A stretch of 64,000 nt of DNA from Xiphydria camelus (GCA_963678675.1 OY783200.1:5778501-5842500); one strand, 5' to 3'. Numbered from the stretch's first letter, positions 52,053 through 63,580 are shown. The notes: generated by a model not told the origin, from the letters alone. Translations and numbers: made by a program.

Positions 52053-53319
52053 TTGGGTTGCTCGAAAAGTAATGTCGTTTTTTTTCATGAATTTCAAAGT
52101 GATTTTATTAATATAAATAACAAACATTAATCGATGATATATTGGCCATTTTGTTGGATGACCTTTCCTCATCTATGAGGCAGCTGCATAATTCCGCGTT
52201 CGAAGAAAGTTTGGTCTTTGAAGGCAAAAAACCGAATCAACGCATTTTTGATAGCCTTATCTGAATCGAGTATCTTTCCATTTAAATGGTTTTGAAGGGA
52301 ACGGAATAAATGGTAATCTGATGGTACAAGGTCCGGGTTATACGGTGGTTGAGGCATTGCTTCCCAGTTTAGCTCCAACAATTTTTGGCGAGTGACCAAA
52401 GATGTCCGTGGTCTGGCGTTATCGTGATGGAAAATAACGCCTCCCCACACACGACTTGCATTAGCTGACGACAATACACTTCTGAATTGATAGTTTAATT
52501 CCTTTGGAGTTGTTCGAAAAAAATAATACCTTTATAAAATCCCACCAAACAGACACCAAAACTTTTTTTTGATGAATATCAGCTTTTTTGATGTTGATTG
52601 TGCCGGCTCATCTCGCTTGCGTCACGGTCGTTTTCGCATGACGTTATCGTAGACGATCCACTTTTCACCGCCCGTTATGATTCGCTTCAAAAATGGGTCA
52701 TTTTTGTTACGCTTCAGCAATGAATCGCAGATGTTAATTCGTTTAGAGAGATGAATTTCTTGCAACTCGTGAGGAAGCCAAACATCAAGCTTGGCTACGT
52801 ATCCGAGCTGTTGTCGATGCAAGGAAACGGTTGAATTGGATGTGTTGAGTTTTTCTGCTATCTCTCGCGTCGTGCTATGCCGGTTCGCTTCAATCATTGC
52901 TTTTATTTGGTCATCATCGATAGCAGTTGGATGCCCGGAGCGTGGTGCATCTTGGAGGTTAAAATCTCCAGAACGAAAACGAGCGAACCAACGCTGACAC
53001 TGGCGTTCAGTGTTAGAGAGTCTTCACCATAAACATCACACCACTTTTTTCGAGCTTGCACTGCATTTTTGCCGTTTCGAAAGTAAACAAGCAAAATATG
53101 ACGAAAATGCTCACTTTGATTTTCCATTTTAAACTTGATAGCGAACAAAGAGTTGTTCACGAACGGCGATAGTTAAAACGATTAAAGATACCTAATTTGG
53201 AATGTCAGCTGTCAAGTGATGGACGAAATTTCGGCGTTCGCGTCGCTTCTAATATTTTTTTCATTAAGGTGCTGCCATCTCCCGAAAATAAACGACATTA
53301 CTTTTCAAATATAACCCAA
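52053..53319 (-). mobile_element. mariner element, decayed (1.27 kb)
   Basis: The terminal repeat TTGGGTTGCTCGAAAAGTAA (52053) is inverted at 53290-53319 (..ATTACTTTTCAAATATAACCCAA). TA duplicates flank at 52051-52052 and 53320-53321. The length is normal for mariner. The transposase is on the minus strand. Confidence 0.92.
52169..53127 (-). pseudogene. mariner transposase (frameshifted)
   Basis: The start at 53127 gives MENQSEHFRHILLVYFRNGK, the N-terminal helix-turn-helix of mariner transposases. The frame shifts near 53000, 52900 and between 52620 and 52475. Recognisable later parts are TTREIAEKLNTSNSTVSLHR, DVWLPHELQE, a first catalytic region TGGEKWIVYDN (Asp usual at the second Gly), IFHHDNARPRTS and YNPDLVPSDYHLF of the DD34D core. 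Ordinary functional mariner transposases are about 345 aa. Breaks and the altered first catalytic position make this copy inactive. Confidence 0.88.
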
Positions 53320-53335
53320 TATTTTGGATCTAAAT

Positions 53336-53625
53336 TTTGTGACAAATTGTTCTAAACAGATCTCGTTGGATCTAAATAGAGCCGCTCTTGCTGGATATGA
53401 GCAGATCTGATATTGCATTCGACCATTTGTTCTAGCGAGATCTAAGCAAATCTCGTTACATCTAAATAGAGCTTGCTAGATCTGAGTATAATTAAATATA
53501 ATGTGCTCTATTTAGGTGTAACGAGATCTGCGTAGATCTCGTTAGAACAAACGGTCGAATGCAATATTAGATCTACTCAGATCTAGTTCTATTTATGGTA
53601 GATCCAACGAGATTTGCTTACCTTG
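53336..53625. mobile_element. ~290-bp palindromic element with AGATCTCGTT motifs
   Basis: CTCGTTGGATCTAAATAGAG near 53373 is mirrored by CTATTTATGGTAGATCCAACGAG near 53589. TTGCATTCGACCATTTGTTCTAGCGAGATC is mirrored by GATCTCGTTAGAACAAACGGTCGAATGCAA. The centre is at about 53490. Confidence 0.75.
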
Positions 53626-54077
53626 ACAGACAACATTTCTCTGATAGATTTCTGAAACACTTCGACTTTTTCTGAGTTTCTGTAAGAATTGGAATATTTT
53701 CAGGCATTTTAAAGGAAGTATCAGAGTTTGTCAGGACAATTCAGAGAAATGTCCAGAAGTGTCCATTTTTTTTCAAGCACAAAAACTATTCTGACAAAAA
53801 TTTAACAAACACTGACGAATATCCCGAAGAATCTGCAAGATTCTACAAAACTTTTGAAAGATTTTGAAAATGTCTGTATGTATTTGTATACAATTTATAC
53901 ATTTTGAATAAATGACACAATTTCAGAGTTGGTCGGAAATTTTTCAGAATATGTCAGATTTTTGCCTGAGCTTATAACAATTTTTCAGACAAGTTTTTAT
54001 CCGTGAAAGAAAAATGGATATTTTTCGATATTTCTCCTACAAACGCTGATATTTTCCTGAGGATGTTTCAATGTGTT
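53626..54077. mobile_element. TCTGA-type foldback copy
   Basis: It opens ACATTTCTCTGATAGATTTC, with GTAAGAATTGGAATATTTTC and TTTCAAGCACAAAAAC, then inverted blocks (CCGTGAAAGAAAAATGGATA). It ends against the TTGAAGAGGCAAGTGGATGA MITE remnant. Confidence 0.6.
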
Positions 54078-54175
54078 CCAATTGAAGAGGCAAGTGGATG
54101 AAGGGGTTATGTAACATTTTTAGAAAAAATGAGATCACTCAGCGGAGGAAAGCGTTATGTCCGAATGTAACTATT
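54078..54175. repeat. Remnant of the 46421-46546 MITE
   Basis: TTGAAGAGGCAAGTGGATGA then GGGGTTATGTAAC matches one end. GTTATGTCCGAATGTAACT is shared with 46446-46466. Confidence 0.6.
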
Positions 54176-55040
54176 CTGGCAAATCTTGGTAAATTTATTA
54201 TAATTTCGCGAAATCACATTTTTTTCACCGTTTCATAACTTTTCTCGACATAAGAAAGAACTTTGAAACACGCATTCCGAACGCTTCACATACTGACATT
54301 GCTTCCATCGATAATCGAGATTCTTATGATTGGGTAAAAAGAAAGAGCTGATTCACAGGAAACTCCCGCGTTAAAAATATATGACGTCCGAGTATTCTGG
54401 AAGAATTCCAAAAAATTCTCGAACGTCCCCGACTTTTCCCCGCCTCGCACAATTCCCCAACGATTCCAAGCTTTCCAGAATTCCCCGACCGTTGGACATA
54501 TCCAACGTCTGACATTTACCGCAGGAATTTCGATGGACACTCGTGGCTTCCGACGATTCCCGAGCGAGATGATTTCGACCCGCACGCGAATTCATTACCC
54601 CGAGGAGGGGGTGGCGACACCCACCCTCGACGTCGATCGAAGCGAGGCCCCCGCCACCCCCGCCCCAAGGCATCACGCGCGGCTCCGAAATCGTCACCGC
54701 GGCTAGGTGCGAATCGATGACGCCCCGTCGACGACGTCGGGTTATCGCGCGACTATCGCATTTTCGAGCCGCGCGAGAGCGGGTCGAGGTGAATTCGCTC
54801 CGATGCTAGACATTTTTTTTCTCTCTCTCTCTCTCTCTCTCTTTCGCGTAGCAGGAGCTCGTCAATCTTTCGCGATAAAAAAAGAAACGAACAGGGGGCG
54901 CTTCGGGAGCGTCTCGAGAAAGAAAAGTTGGATTTGATAAAGAGACGGGGTTACAGCCCTTCCACCGACTGCGTCGTGATCGAGGCTCCACCATCCTCGG
55001 CGATAAAAAAAAACCTACAGTAACGAATGTCGACTGTTGG
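54176..55040. other. GC-rich DNA with (CT)n tract; no gene recognised
   Basis: CpG-rich sequence and a (CT)n tract at about 54820-54842, similar to insect promoter/5' UTR DNA. No supported coding exon. Confidence 0.3.
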
Positions 55041-55632
55041 TCCAGTAAAAGTAGACCTTCTTTATAGGGGTGCAAAAAAATAATTTCCGGCAAGCTGATT
55101 TTTTCAGGGTCGACGGAGGGGTGTCTCCCGAGTATCCAACCAAAAAGTCACCCTCCGCACCCTTGGCAAAGTGTTGCAAATAGGGTGGTTTTTGTTTATA
55201 TTTTTGTTTTATTGAAAAAAAAAATTTTATCAGCTTGTACATAATAATATACTCTACAACTTTGTCTAATAAAATTGTTTGATAATTTTGATTTTTGACG
55301 GTCCAGCGCCCATTATACAGCATGTCCCGCGCATTACCCCACAGTTGCAGGGACCTTGAAATTTACCTTCGGCCAGGCTTGGTCGGTCAACAGTCAAAGT
55401 TATCAAACAATTTTATTGGGCAAAGTTGTAGAGAATATTATTATGTACAAGCTGAAAACAATTTTTGTCAAAAAATAAAAAACAAAAACAAAAACCACCC
55501 TATTTGCAACACTTTGCAAGGGGTGCGGAGGGTGATTTTTTGGTTGGATACTCGGGAGACACCCCTCCATCGACCCTGAAAAAATTAGCTTGCCGGAAAA
55601 TATTTTTTTGAAAAATGATATCTTTACTGGAC
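55041..55632. mobile_element. Palindromic element, ~250-bp TIRs
   Basis: TCCAGTAAAAGTAGACC..TTCCGGCAAGCTGATTTTTT on the left is mirrored by AAAAAATTAGCTTGCCGGAA..ATATCTTTACTGGA on the right. The match continues through GGGGTGTCTCCCGAGTATCC. The loop lies at about 55300-55380. Confidence 0.85.
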
Positions 55633-56314
55633 TATGTCTCGGGAGAGAAAAAGTCAGAAGACCTCGAAAACCCCGATAAATAAGCCGGTTGCCTGTTGCG
55701 CGAGAGTGACCCCCCCCCCCCCCCCCGTATGGTAGTGCACCGTGCGACGCGACCATCAGGAGCGCCCTTCTATTCGGACGAGAGAGAGAGAGAGTGAGAG
55801 GTTCCACGGTCGGCCGGAAATCGTCATCGACGTCACTCCGCGGTTTCCGCGAATCGATGACGACTCGTCGGCCGTGTAAAACCGCCGTGCTGTACCACGC
55901 GTGACCGCGTTCCGGGGGTGGCCCGGCACATCGCATAGGCGAGAGAGCCGGGCCGAGTTGACGTCAGCGGCGGGCAGAGGCCTGGAGGGCTGTTGGCGCC
56001 ACCGAGCGGTGACGTCATTGGAGAGGGTGGCCAGGGGTGGCTCGGCTGTCAGACACGTGCCGCCTTCCCCTCGCTCGGCGTATCCACCGCGCGACGGGGG
56101 GGGATCAGGGGTGATCGCGCTACCCCCCCCCCCCCCGGGGTAAAACCCACGTCGTTTCGTCCTCTTCGTCTCTGTCTCGTATTCCGGATTCCGTCGCGGC
56201 TCTCTCCCGCCGCCTATTCGTCTCGGCGTTTCCATTCCGGGCGGCCGGATAGAGATAAAGTCCCCGTTGTGTCCTCGGGGGGGGGTCTCGGTCAATTCTT
56301 ACTTTTCCACGATA
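55633..56314. other. GC-rich DNA with poly-C tracts; no gene recognised
   Basis: C17 near 55710, C/G runs near 56092-56140 and a (GA)n run at 55781-55796. Overlapping long frames on both strands reflect base composition. Confidence 0.3.
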
Positions 56315-57131
56315 GACTAAGAGCCAGCAACGTCACGAAAACGTTAATTTTAGTTCGGCTGGTTTTTTCATATTTCCTTTCTTATTGAAGTTAGGTAAGG
56401 ATGCGGTAGGTCTGGCACCTGGGAGCGGTTGCGTTTACTTCTGCGCATCCCTTCTGTACAGGTAAAAAATAGGGTAAAATATGGGATTATCTCGAAATTG
56501 ATTGCAGGTATCGAAGAAAAGTTTAGATAAAAAGTGTTTATCTATATTTTTACTGTAAAACAGTTGCTACGCATTTTTCACATATCTCCACTGCGTTTCG
56601 AGATAATCGAGTTCAAAGTTAAACAGAGACTGCGGCATCTGTCCCACTTTTACCCTGGGCATTTTGAAATCATTTTGATAATTTTTTTTTTTTCATAATT
56701 TTGTATGTCTTTTTAGCAATAGAAATTTATAATTGCCAGACAGTTTGTTGTTGCTAACAGTGCGCCAGATCCAATTTTAGTTATTAAAAATAATAATTTT
56801 CAAACCATTTTAGTATAGCTGAAATTTTAACATAATATAGTTCTATAATCAACGAATACACTATTAATTAGCCACGTGGAAATTCCGTTGTTTAATTAGG
56901 AATCAGACCAATTCAAGTCTCGGGGAGAATAGGTGAGTTAGACGCTTATTCGTTGGTTGCGTGAGAGAGAGAGAGATAACTGTATAGAGAGAAGGGATGC
57001 GCAGAAGTAAACGCAACCGCTCCCAGGTGCCATAGACCTACCGCATCCCTACCTAACTTCAATAAGACATGAAATATCAAAAAACCAGCCGACCTAAAAT
57101 TCATTCTCGAAAACGTTGCTAGCTCTCGGTC
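56315..57131. mobile_element. 817-bp TIR element with TA target duplication
   Basis: GACTAAGAGCCAGCAACG (left) is mirrored by CGTTGCTAGCTCTCGGTC (right). Arms extend about 140 bp and include GGGATGCGCAGAAGTAAACG/CGTTTACTTCTGCGCATCCC. TA flanks at 56313-56314 and 57132-57133. The centre is AT-rich and non-coding. Confidence 0.85.
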
Positions 57132-57600
57132 TACGACGCTTCGCCTCCTCGAGGCGCCGAAGAGGAGGCTGCGAATGACGAGGGAATCGAGAGAGAGGGT
57201 CCAATTTGAAAGGGGTGGAGGGGTTTTCATTAAGTTAAGCAACTCGTCGCTTCATTCACCTGACTCGTATAGCGCTGGAGGAACGACGGAGAGGGGTCGT
57301 GTGACGAATGACGGTGAAAACGAGCGCGTTCGCCGCGATGCCGCTCGTCTGGCCTCTTCAGGGTCGAACGGGAGGGGGGAGCGCGATTTGCGCGCGAGAA
57401 CGTCGGTGGTTATTTTCAGCTCGTGTACCGCTCTCGATATCTTCGCAGATAAGGCGAACCGCGAGTCGCTCGTAGCTATTGGAAGGAATATCGCTCGATC
57501 GCGAGACCGTGTGTCGTTTGATCTGGGATTTTCACTCGTTGGTATTCTGGTGAAAACGTAGTAGGTGGATTTTGTTGAGAGTACTAACCCGGGAAAGAGA
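57132..57600. other. GC-rich sequence, no gene recognised
   Basis: The open frame 57175-57561 (128 codons) is Arg/Ser-rich with no motif or splice support. Confidence 0.3.
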
Positions 57601-57820
57601 ATGTCTATGTATAATCATACGTGATCGTATGTGATTGGATATAATCACAGATTCGAAATTAGCTTCTATCTAATTATATATGATAAACTGTATATGATTA
57701 TACCTATATAGGTAATTATATATGACCAGATATGATTTGATGTAAGACCAAAATTATCGACTTCTCGTTCAGATCTAAATATACGTATATAATCATATGT
57801 GATTATACATGATTATACAT
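57601..57820. repeat. ATATGATTATA-type minisatellite
   Basis: Repeated GATTATA/TATAATCATA words (for example TATAATCATACGTGAT, GATTATACATGATTATACAT). It resumes at 58213-58270 after the MITE insertion. Confidence 0.65.
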
Positions 57821-58212
57821 ATCGTCGGTCTTATCACGTAAGGGCGTATCTCAGTTTTGATGATTTCTCAGGAGAGAGCGATTTTAAATATTTTACGATT
57901 TTTCCTTGTGAATAAGTCCGGCAATTATTTTTATAGCTTGGTGATTTTTTTATGTATAAAATTATGCGCTTGAATGCCTTTTAAATCACACGTATGGGCC
58001 TATCCTAAATTAGGCCTAATATACGTGAGATTTAAATTTTGATTATTTTGAGATACGACGAAAAATATATACGGGTAGCAAAAGTATGAAATGTTGAGGT
58101 ACGCCGGGTCGTGAGATAAAAATATAAGGCTTAAGAGAGAGCAACCTATTGACGGTCTTAACTCAATTTTCAAATTTTCTGAGATACGTTCTTACGTGAT
58201 AAGACCGACGAT
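57821..58212. mobile_element. MITE with ATCGTCGGTCTTATCACGTAAG ends
   Basis: The left ATCGTCGGTCTTATCACGTA and the right TACGTGATAAGACCGACGAT are perfect inverses, and inner GTATCTCAG/CTGAGATAC pair. It is about 392 bp, inserted in the ATATGATTATA minisatellite. Confidence 0.85.
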
Positions 58213-58270
58213 ATATGATACGAGTATAATGAAATGGAGACAAATTTGGGATCGATTATATCCAATTATA

Positions 58271-58663
58271 CAGGGTGTCCCGTCATGTAATGTTCATACT
58301 GAATTTACGTGTTCCTGGGGTCAATCTGGACCGAAAAGTCTTAATATACAAAGGTCCCAAAAGCCACCATGCATGTGTTCCGTAACGACCATGAAATCCT
58401 TTTATGATTCACAACAATGATTTCTCAAAGAGCACAGTTATGTATTGATCATCATGGTGGTCATTTCGAACAATATGTGAGATGATTGGATTTTATTTCA
58501 ATTATTGTCTAATGAAAAATAAAGCTGCTTTACTCTTATCAGTATTAATTTTTTTACTTACACACGGTGACTTGTAGACCCATTGTGTATTAAGACTTTT
58601 CGGTTCAGATTGACCACAGGAACACGTAAATCCAGTATGGACATTACATGACGGGACACCCTG
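58271..58663. mobile_element. MITE with CAGGGTGTCCC ends and TA duplication
   Basis: CAGGGTGTCCCGTCATGTAA is inverted at the right (..TTACATGACGGGACACCCTG). TIRs are about 80 bp and end in AAGTCTTAATA. TA flanks at 58269-58270 and 58664-58665. Confidence 0.88.
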
Positions 58664-59355
58664 TATATGATTTTATATGATTACATTTTATAAATATTTT
58701 TTCCGGGAAACGATAATTTCTGTCAAAATTTTCCTAAATCTAATATTCTGCAGTTGTGACAAAATCTGTGAAATTCTCACACCACATTTTCACCAGGGCG
58801 GAGTCGATAACAATGCGGTTATCTACTGTATTTTGCCAAAGACTCTCGTGTGACGTTGCGAAACCGAATGCCGAACGAGGTAATTAGTCGGTTGCCACTC
58901 GGGCGCAGTTTAATCAGAAATTAACTCGTCAGCCCCACGTGGGTCGAAGTAATAAATACGCGGAAGACATTTACGATGCTGTCAGGCGTGATACGCATGA
59001 AAACAACGTGGCCTGTCTACCAGAAAAACACGTTTCTCGACGGTGTCGTCTCTCGTCGGAGATGTAGCTAATTTCCCGTCTGATTCTCTACACCACTTGG
59101 CACGTTCAATTTCATTTCGAAGCGCGAGCCGTCTGCCAAACGAGTGGAAGAAATGGGACTCGGATCGAATGGGCGCGTCGCGAGTCAATTGTTTCCCAGT
59201 GGAATAATTATGCTGCACGATATCATTCGCCGATGTAATTAGCCGGATTATTATAGAAATTAGATCGAATACGTTTCTGCGCTTCCCGTTGCTATTCTTG
59301 GACCACCGACTCGCCTATTTCTACATCTCATTCTTTTTCTTCCGTCAGAATTCTT
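58664..59355. other. No gene recognised; TTTTCACCAGGGC repeat near 58684-58800
   Basis: 58684-58800 resembles 27240-27360/27577 (GATAATTTCTATCAAAATTT; CACATTTTCACCAGGG). The rest is unique sequence without a supported exon. Confidence 0.35.
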
Positions 59356-60902
59356 TGGCGGAAAAAAATTGTACGGTAGACTATGGAAAAGTACCTTGAC
59401 TTAACGCCAAAAATCTACGTCAGTAGGCATTGATTTTACGGGAAAGTATGGAATTTGAGATTTTTTAATTTTACATAATTATAAGTAGATTCTCATGGTA
59501 CAGGATTATAAGTAGATTCTCATGGTTTGTAAATAAGGTAAAAATAATAGGTTCTATGTTACGTTGACCGCGTGATAAATTGCGGCGATACGTTGACTGT
59601 TTGAGATATTAATCCATATATTTTATGTATTATAGAATATTATGAAATTCTATATGGATCGATATTTCAAATAGTTTACGCTAGTTTCATTAATTTAGTG
59701 CCCATAGACACTCAATTAATGTGATTAGGGTAATGGAAAAATTTCTCCAACTAATCTCTGAAAATCTGATATTTTGACTTTTTTCTGACTGAACATTTTG
59801 AGACACTTTCAGGGAAGTATCTGCAGTTTGTTAGAGAAATTTCTCTTAGTCAGAGACTTAAGTCAGAGAAATATCCAAAAATATCTATTTTTCTTTCATG
59901 CATATAAACTTTTCTAAAAAATTCTGATAAACAGACGAATATCTGACGAAAATCTGAGTTCTAAAAGACTTTCCAAACAACTGAAATTCAGATATTTTAG
60001 AAAATTTATAACCTGTACAAATATGTAGACATTTTCAGAAATTTTCAAACATTTTGTAGAATTTTACAGACTACTCCAAATATTTGTCAGTGTTCATTAG
60101 ATTCTTCCAGAAAATTTGTGCATGGAAGAAACATAAATAATTTTGGACATTTCTCTGACTTTTATCCGAAAATTACTACAGAAAGTCAGAAAAGTCAGTT
60201 TCTCAGAAATTTGTTACTAAAATTTGTCCATTAGGATATAGAGAGATAGGAATATATATATATTTCATTGAAAAATAAGTCAAATAATCTTTAGGACTTT
60301 TCGGGGAGTCGGTAAATTTACGTAGATGGAACGTACATATATTCGTAGATATACGGGATGTAGCGTTTAAATTGAGATACCTACATGAATATCTGTAAAA
60401 CGATTAACGCATTTTAGAAAAAAATGTTTCTTACAAAAGTTATTTACTTCAGAATAGGAAAGAAAACTGTGTTTTTTCCCATATAGTAGACGTTTTCAAG
60501 GCCATTTGAAGGTCGTTTTTTCTTTAAATGGAAAAAATGTGTGAAGAAATAAAAAAGTCTCAGACAAATTAAATTTTTTCTGTTTTTATATAGGATAGAT
60601 TAAGAATTTTTTGAAAAAAAGTATAGACTTTCATTTAAAGAAAAAAGCTGACCTCAAAATGGCCTTTAAAATGTCTACTGAATAAAAAAGGAAACACAGT
60701 TCTCCTTCCCCCTCTAAAGCAAATAACTTTTAAAAGGTACATTTTTTAGGTATCTAAAATACTTTACCTCTCACAGATTTCTATGTAAATCTACGTAATT
60801 CTATCAATGACTACGATTTTCTGTACTTTTCCATCGCCGATTACAAGCGATTATACATAGAAATTTATAATTCTGCATAGTTTAATGTACAATTTTCCCG
60901 GT
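59356..60902. mobile_element. TIR element X, copy 2 (1.55 kb)
   Basis: The left GGCGGAAAAAAATTGTACGG..GACTATGG is inverted at the right (..CATAGTTTAATGTACAATTTTCCCGGTC). It contains a TCTGA foldback (59732-60235). An internal ~31-bp unit (ATTATAAGTAGATTCTCATG) is tandemly duplicated near 59478. Confidence 0.65.
59732..60235. mobile_element. TCTGA-type foldback inside element X copy 2
   Basis: It opens ATGGAAAAATTTCTCCAACT and closes near TTTGTCCATTAGG. It has TTCTTTCATGCATATAAAC forward and GTGCATGGAAGAAACA inverted. Confidence 0.65.
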
Positions 60903-61784
60903 CAAGTTTCTCGAAAGCTTCCACCAGCACGATTCCACCCTCCCCGGCTCCAAAAGCAACATTTACCGATTTTCGGGAAAATCTATGACACTATTTTCCC
61001 CACGACACATCGACGAATGAATCACGGGCAATTTTCAGTCACCGCGAGCAATCCTCCAGCTTCCCACGACCACTTCGCCTACTTCTTCCTGCCGGTAAAC
61101 CTCTATCAATCGCGTTTCCCTTCCCCGCGCTCGCCTTCGCGCGATCCATTCGCGTGATTCGGCGAAAAATGTATTTTCGTCCGAGAAATCTGCACCCACG
61201 TCTGATCGGTGTATTTTTTACCACGCGCTTCTTTTTCCCGCGTCCGACGGAATAAAATGACGTAGCTTCGAGACACCACACTCGGGAACGCGCGGCGCGC
61301 GTGTATAAAACTTACGAGAGCCGTCAGAACAATAATTGAATTATTCGTTCCTGCCGGAAGTGCCCCGACACCCCCGCCGGCCGATGCGACGAAGTTTTCG
61401 TTAGCAAGGGAAAAAAACTCCTGCGGAAACATTCCGTACTACTGCCGGCTGTGTATATATTGTGGAAAATTTTTTATTAAATTTAGTAAACATGTAATGG
61501 AAGTAATATGCATATACCTATATGATACAGTAAGATTAATATACTCTTTCGTTTCGCTATTTTCATACGTGGATCTAGTAAATTTAATGAACTCGTCAAA
61601 TGATTTTCCATGACATCCGTGCACTAAATATAATAAATGCGAGTCTTATTTCCCAAATTCTGATTTGTAAGTTTTATATATATGTATTTTGTTTTCGGAC
61701 TTTTTTAATTTCTTTTAAATACATGGGTATACATATAAATGTGTATCGTTTTGTGTACATTTGTAAGAGCTACGTATATTGCAC
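60903..61784. other. No gene recognised
   Basis: GC-rich then AT-rich unique-looking sequence. Frames at 60885-61157 and 61106-61432 lack splice or motif support. Confidence 0.3.
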
Positions 61785-62668
61785 CGCTCCACAAAAAAAA
61801 TCGAAAAAATGCTTCCTCTGACCAGACCGGTATATCTTTATGTTTTTGGGGTCGCTGAATCCGAATCCGGTGTTCCTTTGTCTCCATCACGTCCTATTTT
61901 TTTAATCTCAAAAAACCATCAATTTCAAAAAGTTAATGGACTTAAACCAAATTCGCTATAGGGGGTTTTTTGGTTCGCTGATCACGAATCTGAAATCGGA
62001 TTTCAAAAATTCAAGATGGGGGATCAAATATGACGGATGAGATTTTTGAAAATCGACGGATTCATGCCGAATTTGGTATAAGGGGTTTTTTTGGGTCCCT
62101 GATCATGAATCTGAAGTCAGATTAAAAAAAATTCAAGATGGCGGATCCAATATGGAGGACGAGATTTTCGAAAATTTTGAATTTTTGTAAATATAACTTC
62201 ATATTCGTCATCAGCGATCGAAAAGCCCCCCTGTACCAAATTTTGCATGAATCCGTCGATTTTCGAAAATCTCGTCCTCCATACTGGATCCGCCATCTTG
62301 AATTTTTTTAATCTGACTTCAGATTCATGATCAGCGACCCAAAAAAACCCCTTATACCAAATTCAGTATCAATCCGTCGATTTTCAAAAATCTCGTCCGC
62401 CATATTGGATCCGCCATCTTGAATGTGTGAAATCCGATTTCAGATTCGTGATCAGCGACCCAAAAAAAAACCCGTATAGCGAATTTGGTTTAAGTCCATT
62501 AACTTTTTGAAAATCATGATCTATTGATGATTTTTTGAGATTAAAACAAAAAGTGACGTGATGGAGACAAACGGACACCGGATTCGGATTCAGCGACCCC
62601 AAAAGCATAAAGATATACTGGTCTGGTCAGAGGAAGCATTTTTTCGATTTTTTTTTTGTGGAGCTGTG
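61785..62668. mobile_element. ~880-bp palindrome with internal direct repeats
   Basis: Arms of about 420 bp mirror each other end to end: GCTCCACAAAAAAAATCG..CTTCCTCTGACC on the left, GGTCAGAGGAAGCATTTTTTCG..TGTGGAGC on the right. Each arm also holds two direct ~130-bp subunits built on GATCAGCGACCCAAAAAAAC and GATCCGCCATCTTGAA. The centre is near 62225. Confidence 0.88.
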
Positions 62669-63450
62669 TTGTTTATTAATTCTCATAAATGCCGCAATTA
62701 ATTGAAGTGAAAATTGACAATAATATTTTTTGTAGTAGTTTGACGGTAGCAATATGCCAGTAGATCTGCCAGTAGAGTACATGGCAGTAATATTTGTCAG
62801 GATTGCTGGACTATGGTGCGAAAATACCACCCAAGGTTGTTGTAATTTTTTGGTAACAGTTGGCTGTAATTTTTTCCCTGTAGTCGGGGCAGTAGTATTT
62901 TTTCGTACGGTGATAAGAGGGGCGAAGAGCCTCGAACGAAGCTGTGAACGAAGCCGGCTCCCGATCAATCGGCTCGTTCGTAGCGGGACCCGGAAATTTG
63001 TAGGATCGTTAAACCGGCGAGAATTAATCAGTCGCGAGGGCAGCGCCGGGATTTACGACGAGGCCGCTGACCATTGGCTGGGTTCGCGGGCTGCTCAACG
63101 GGACGCTTAATTTTCAGTTTAAGGTCGAACGGTTGGGCAGGCCCTCCTGTGAGTAATCCCTGATATGACCCTCTACTCGGAGAGACGGCGATATGCACCT
63201 CCGGCAGCGATGTATATGTGTATAGTAGCTACTATAGTCCTCGACCGACGGAGAAGAGCGACCTGCAAGATTCAGACGAAAGAATGAACGCATCCAACCG
63301 GTACTTACCTCGCTGACGTAGAATTTGCAGGAAGGGAATCATTTTGCTGAATGACTCACGGTCCAGCCGCACCGCGACCTGCAGGGAGCGTGACTCCGGT
63401 GAATCATCAGCAGGTGACACCGTCGAGAGGTTGATGCGTATAAAGCGGGC
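62669..63450. other. No gene recognised
   Basis: GTAG/CAGTAAT-rich repeats at 62720-62900, then GC-richer sequence. No supported exon. Confidence 0.3.
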
Positions 63451-63580
63451 CATAGACTTCGTGATTTTTCGTCGGTCATCGGTGATCGCGACAAGCCGTC
63501 GTGACGAGTTAGCCGGCCACAGACTTCGTGATTTTTCGTCAGCCATCGGTGATCGTGACAAGCCGTCGCGATTGGTTTTC
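63450..63580. repeat. 67-bp tandem duplication
   Basis: AGACTTCGTGATTTTTCGTC occurs at 63454 and 63521, each followed by a near-identical ATCGGTGATCG.GACAAGCCGTCG. Confidence 0.85.

Noticed and set aside
55403..56295. Minus-strand frames of 177 and 179 codons
   Set aside because: They span poly-C/poly-G runs and the end of a palindromic element. Composition follows the base bias.
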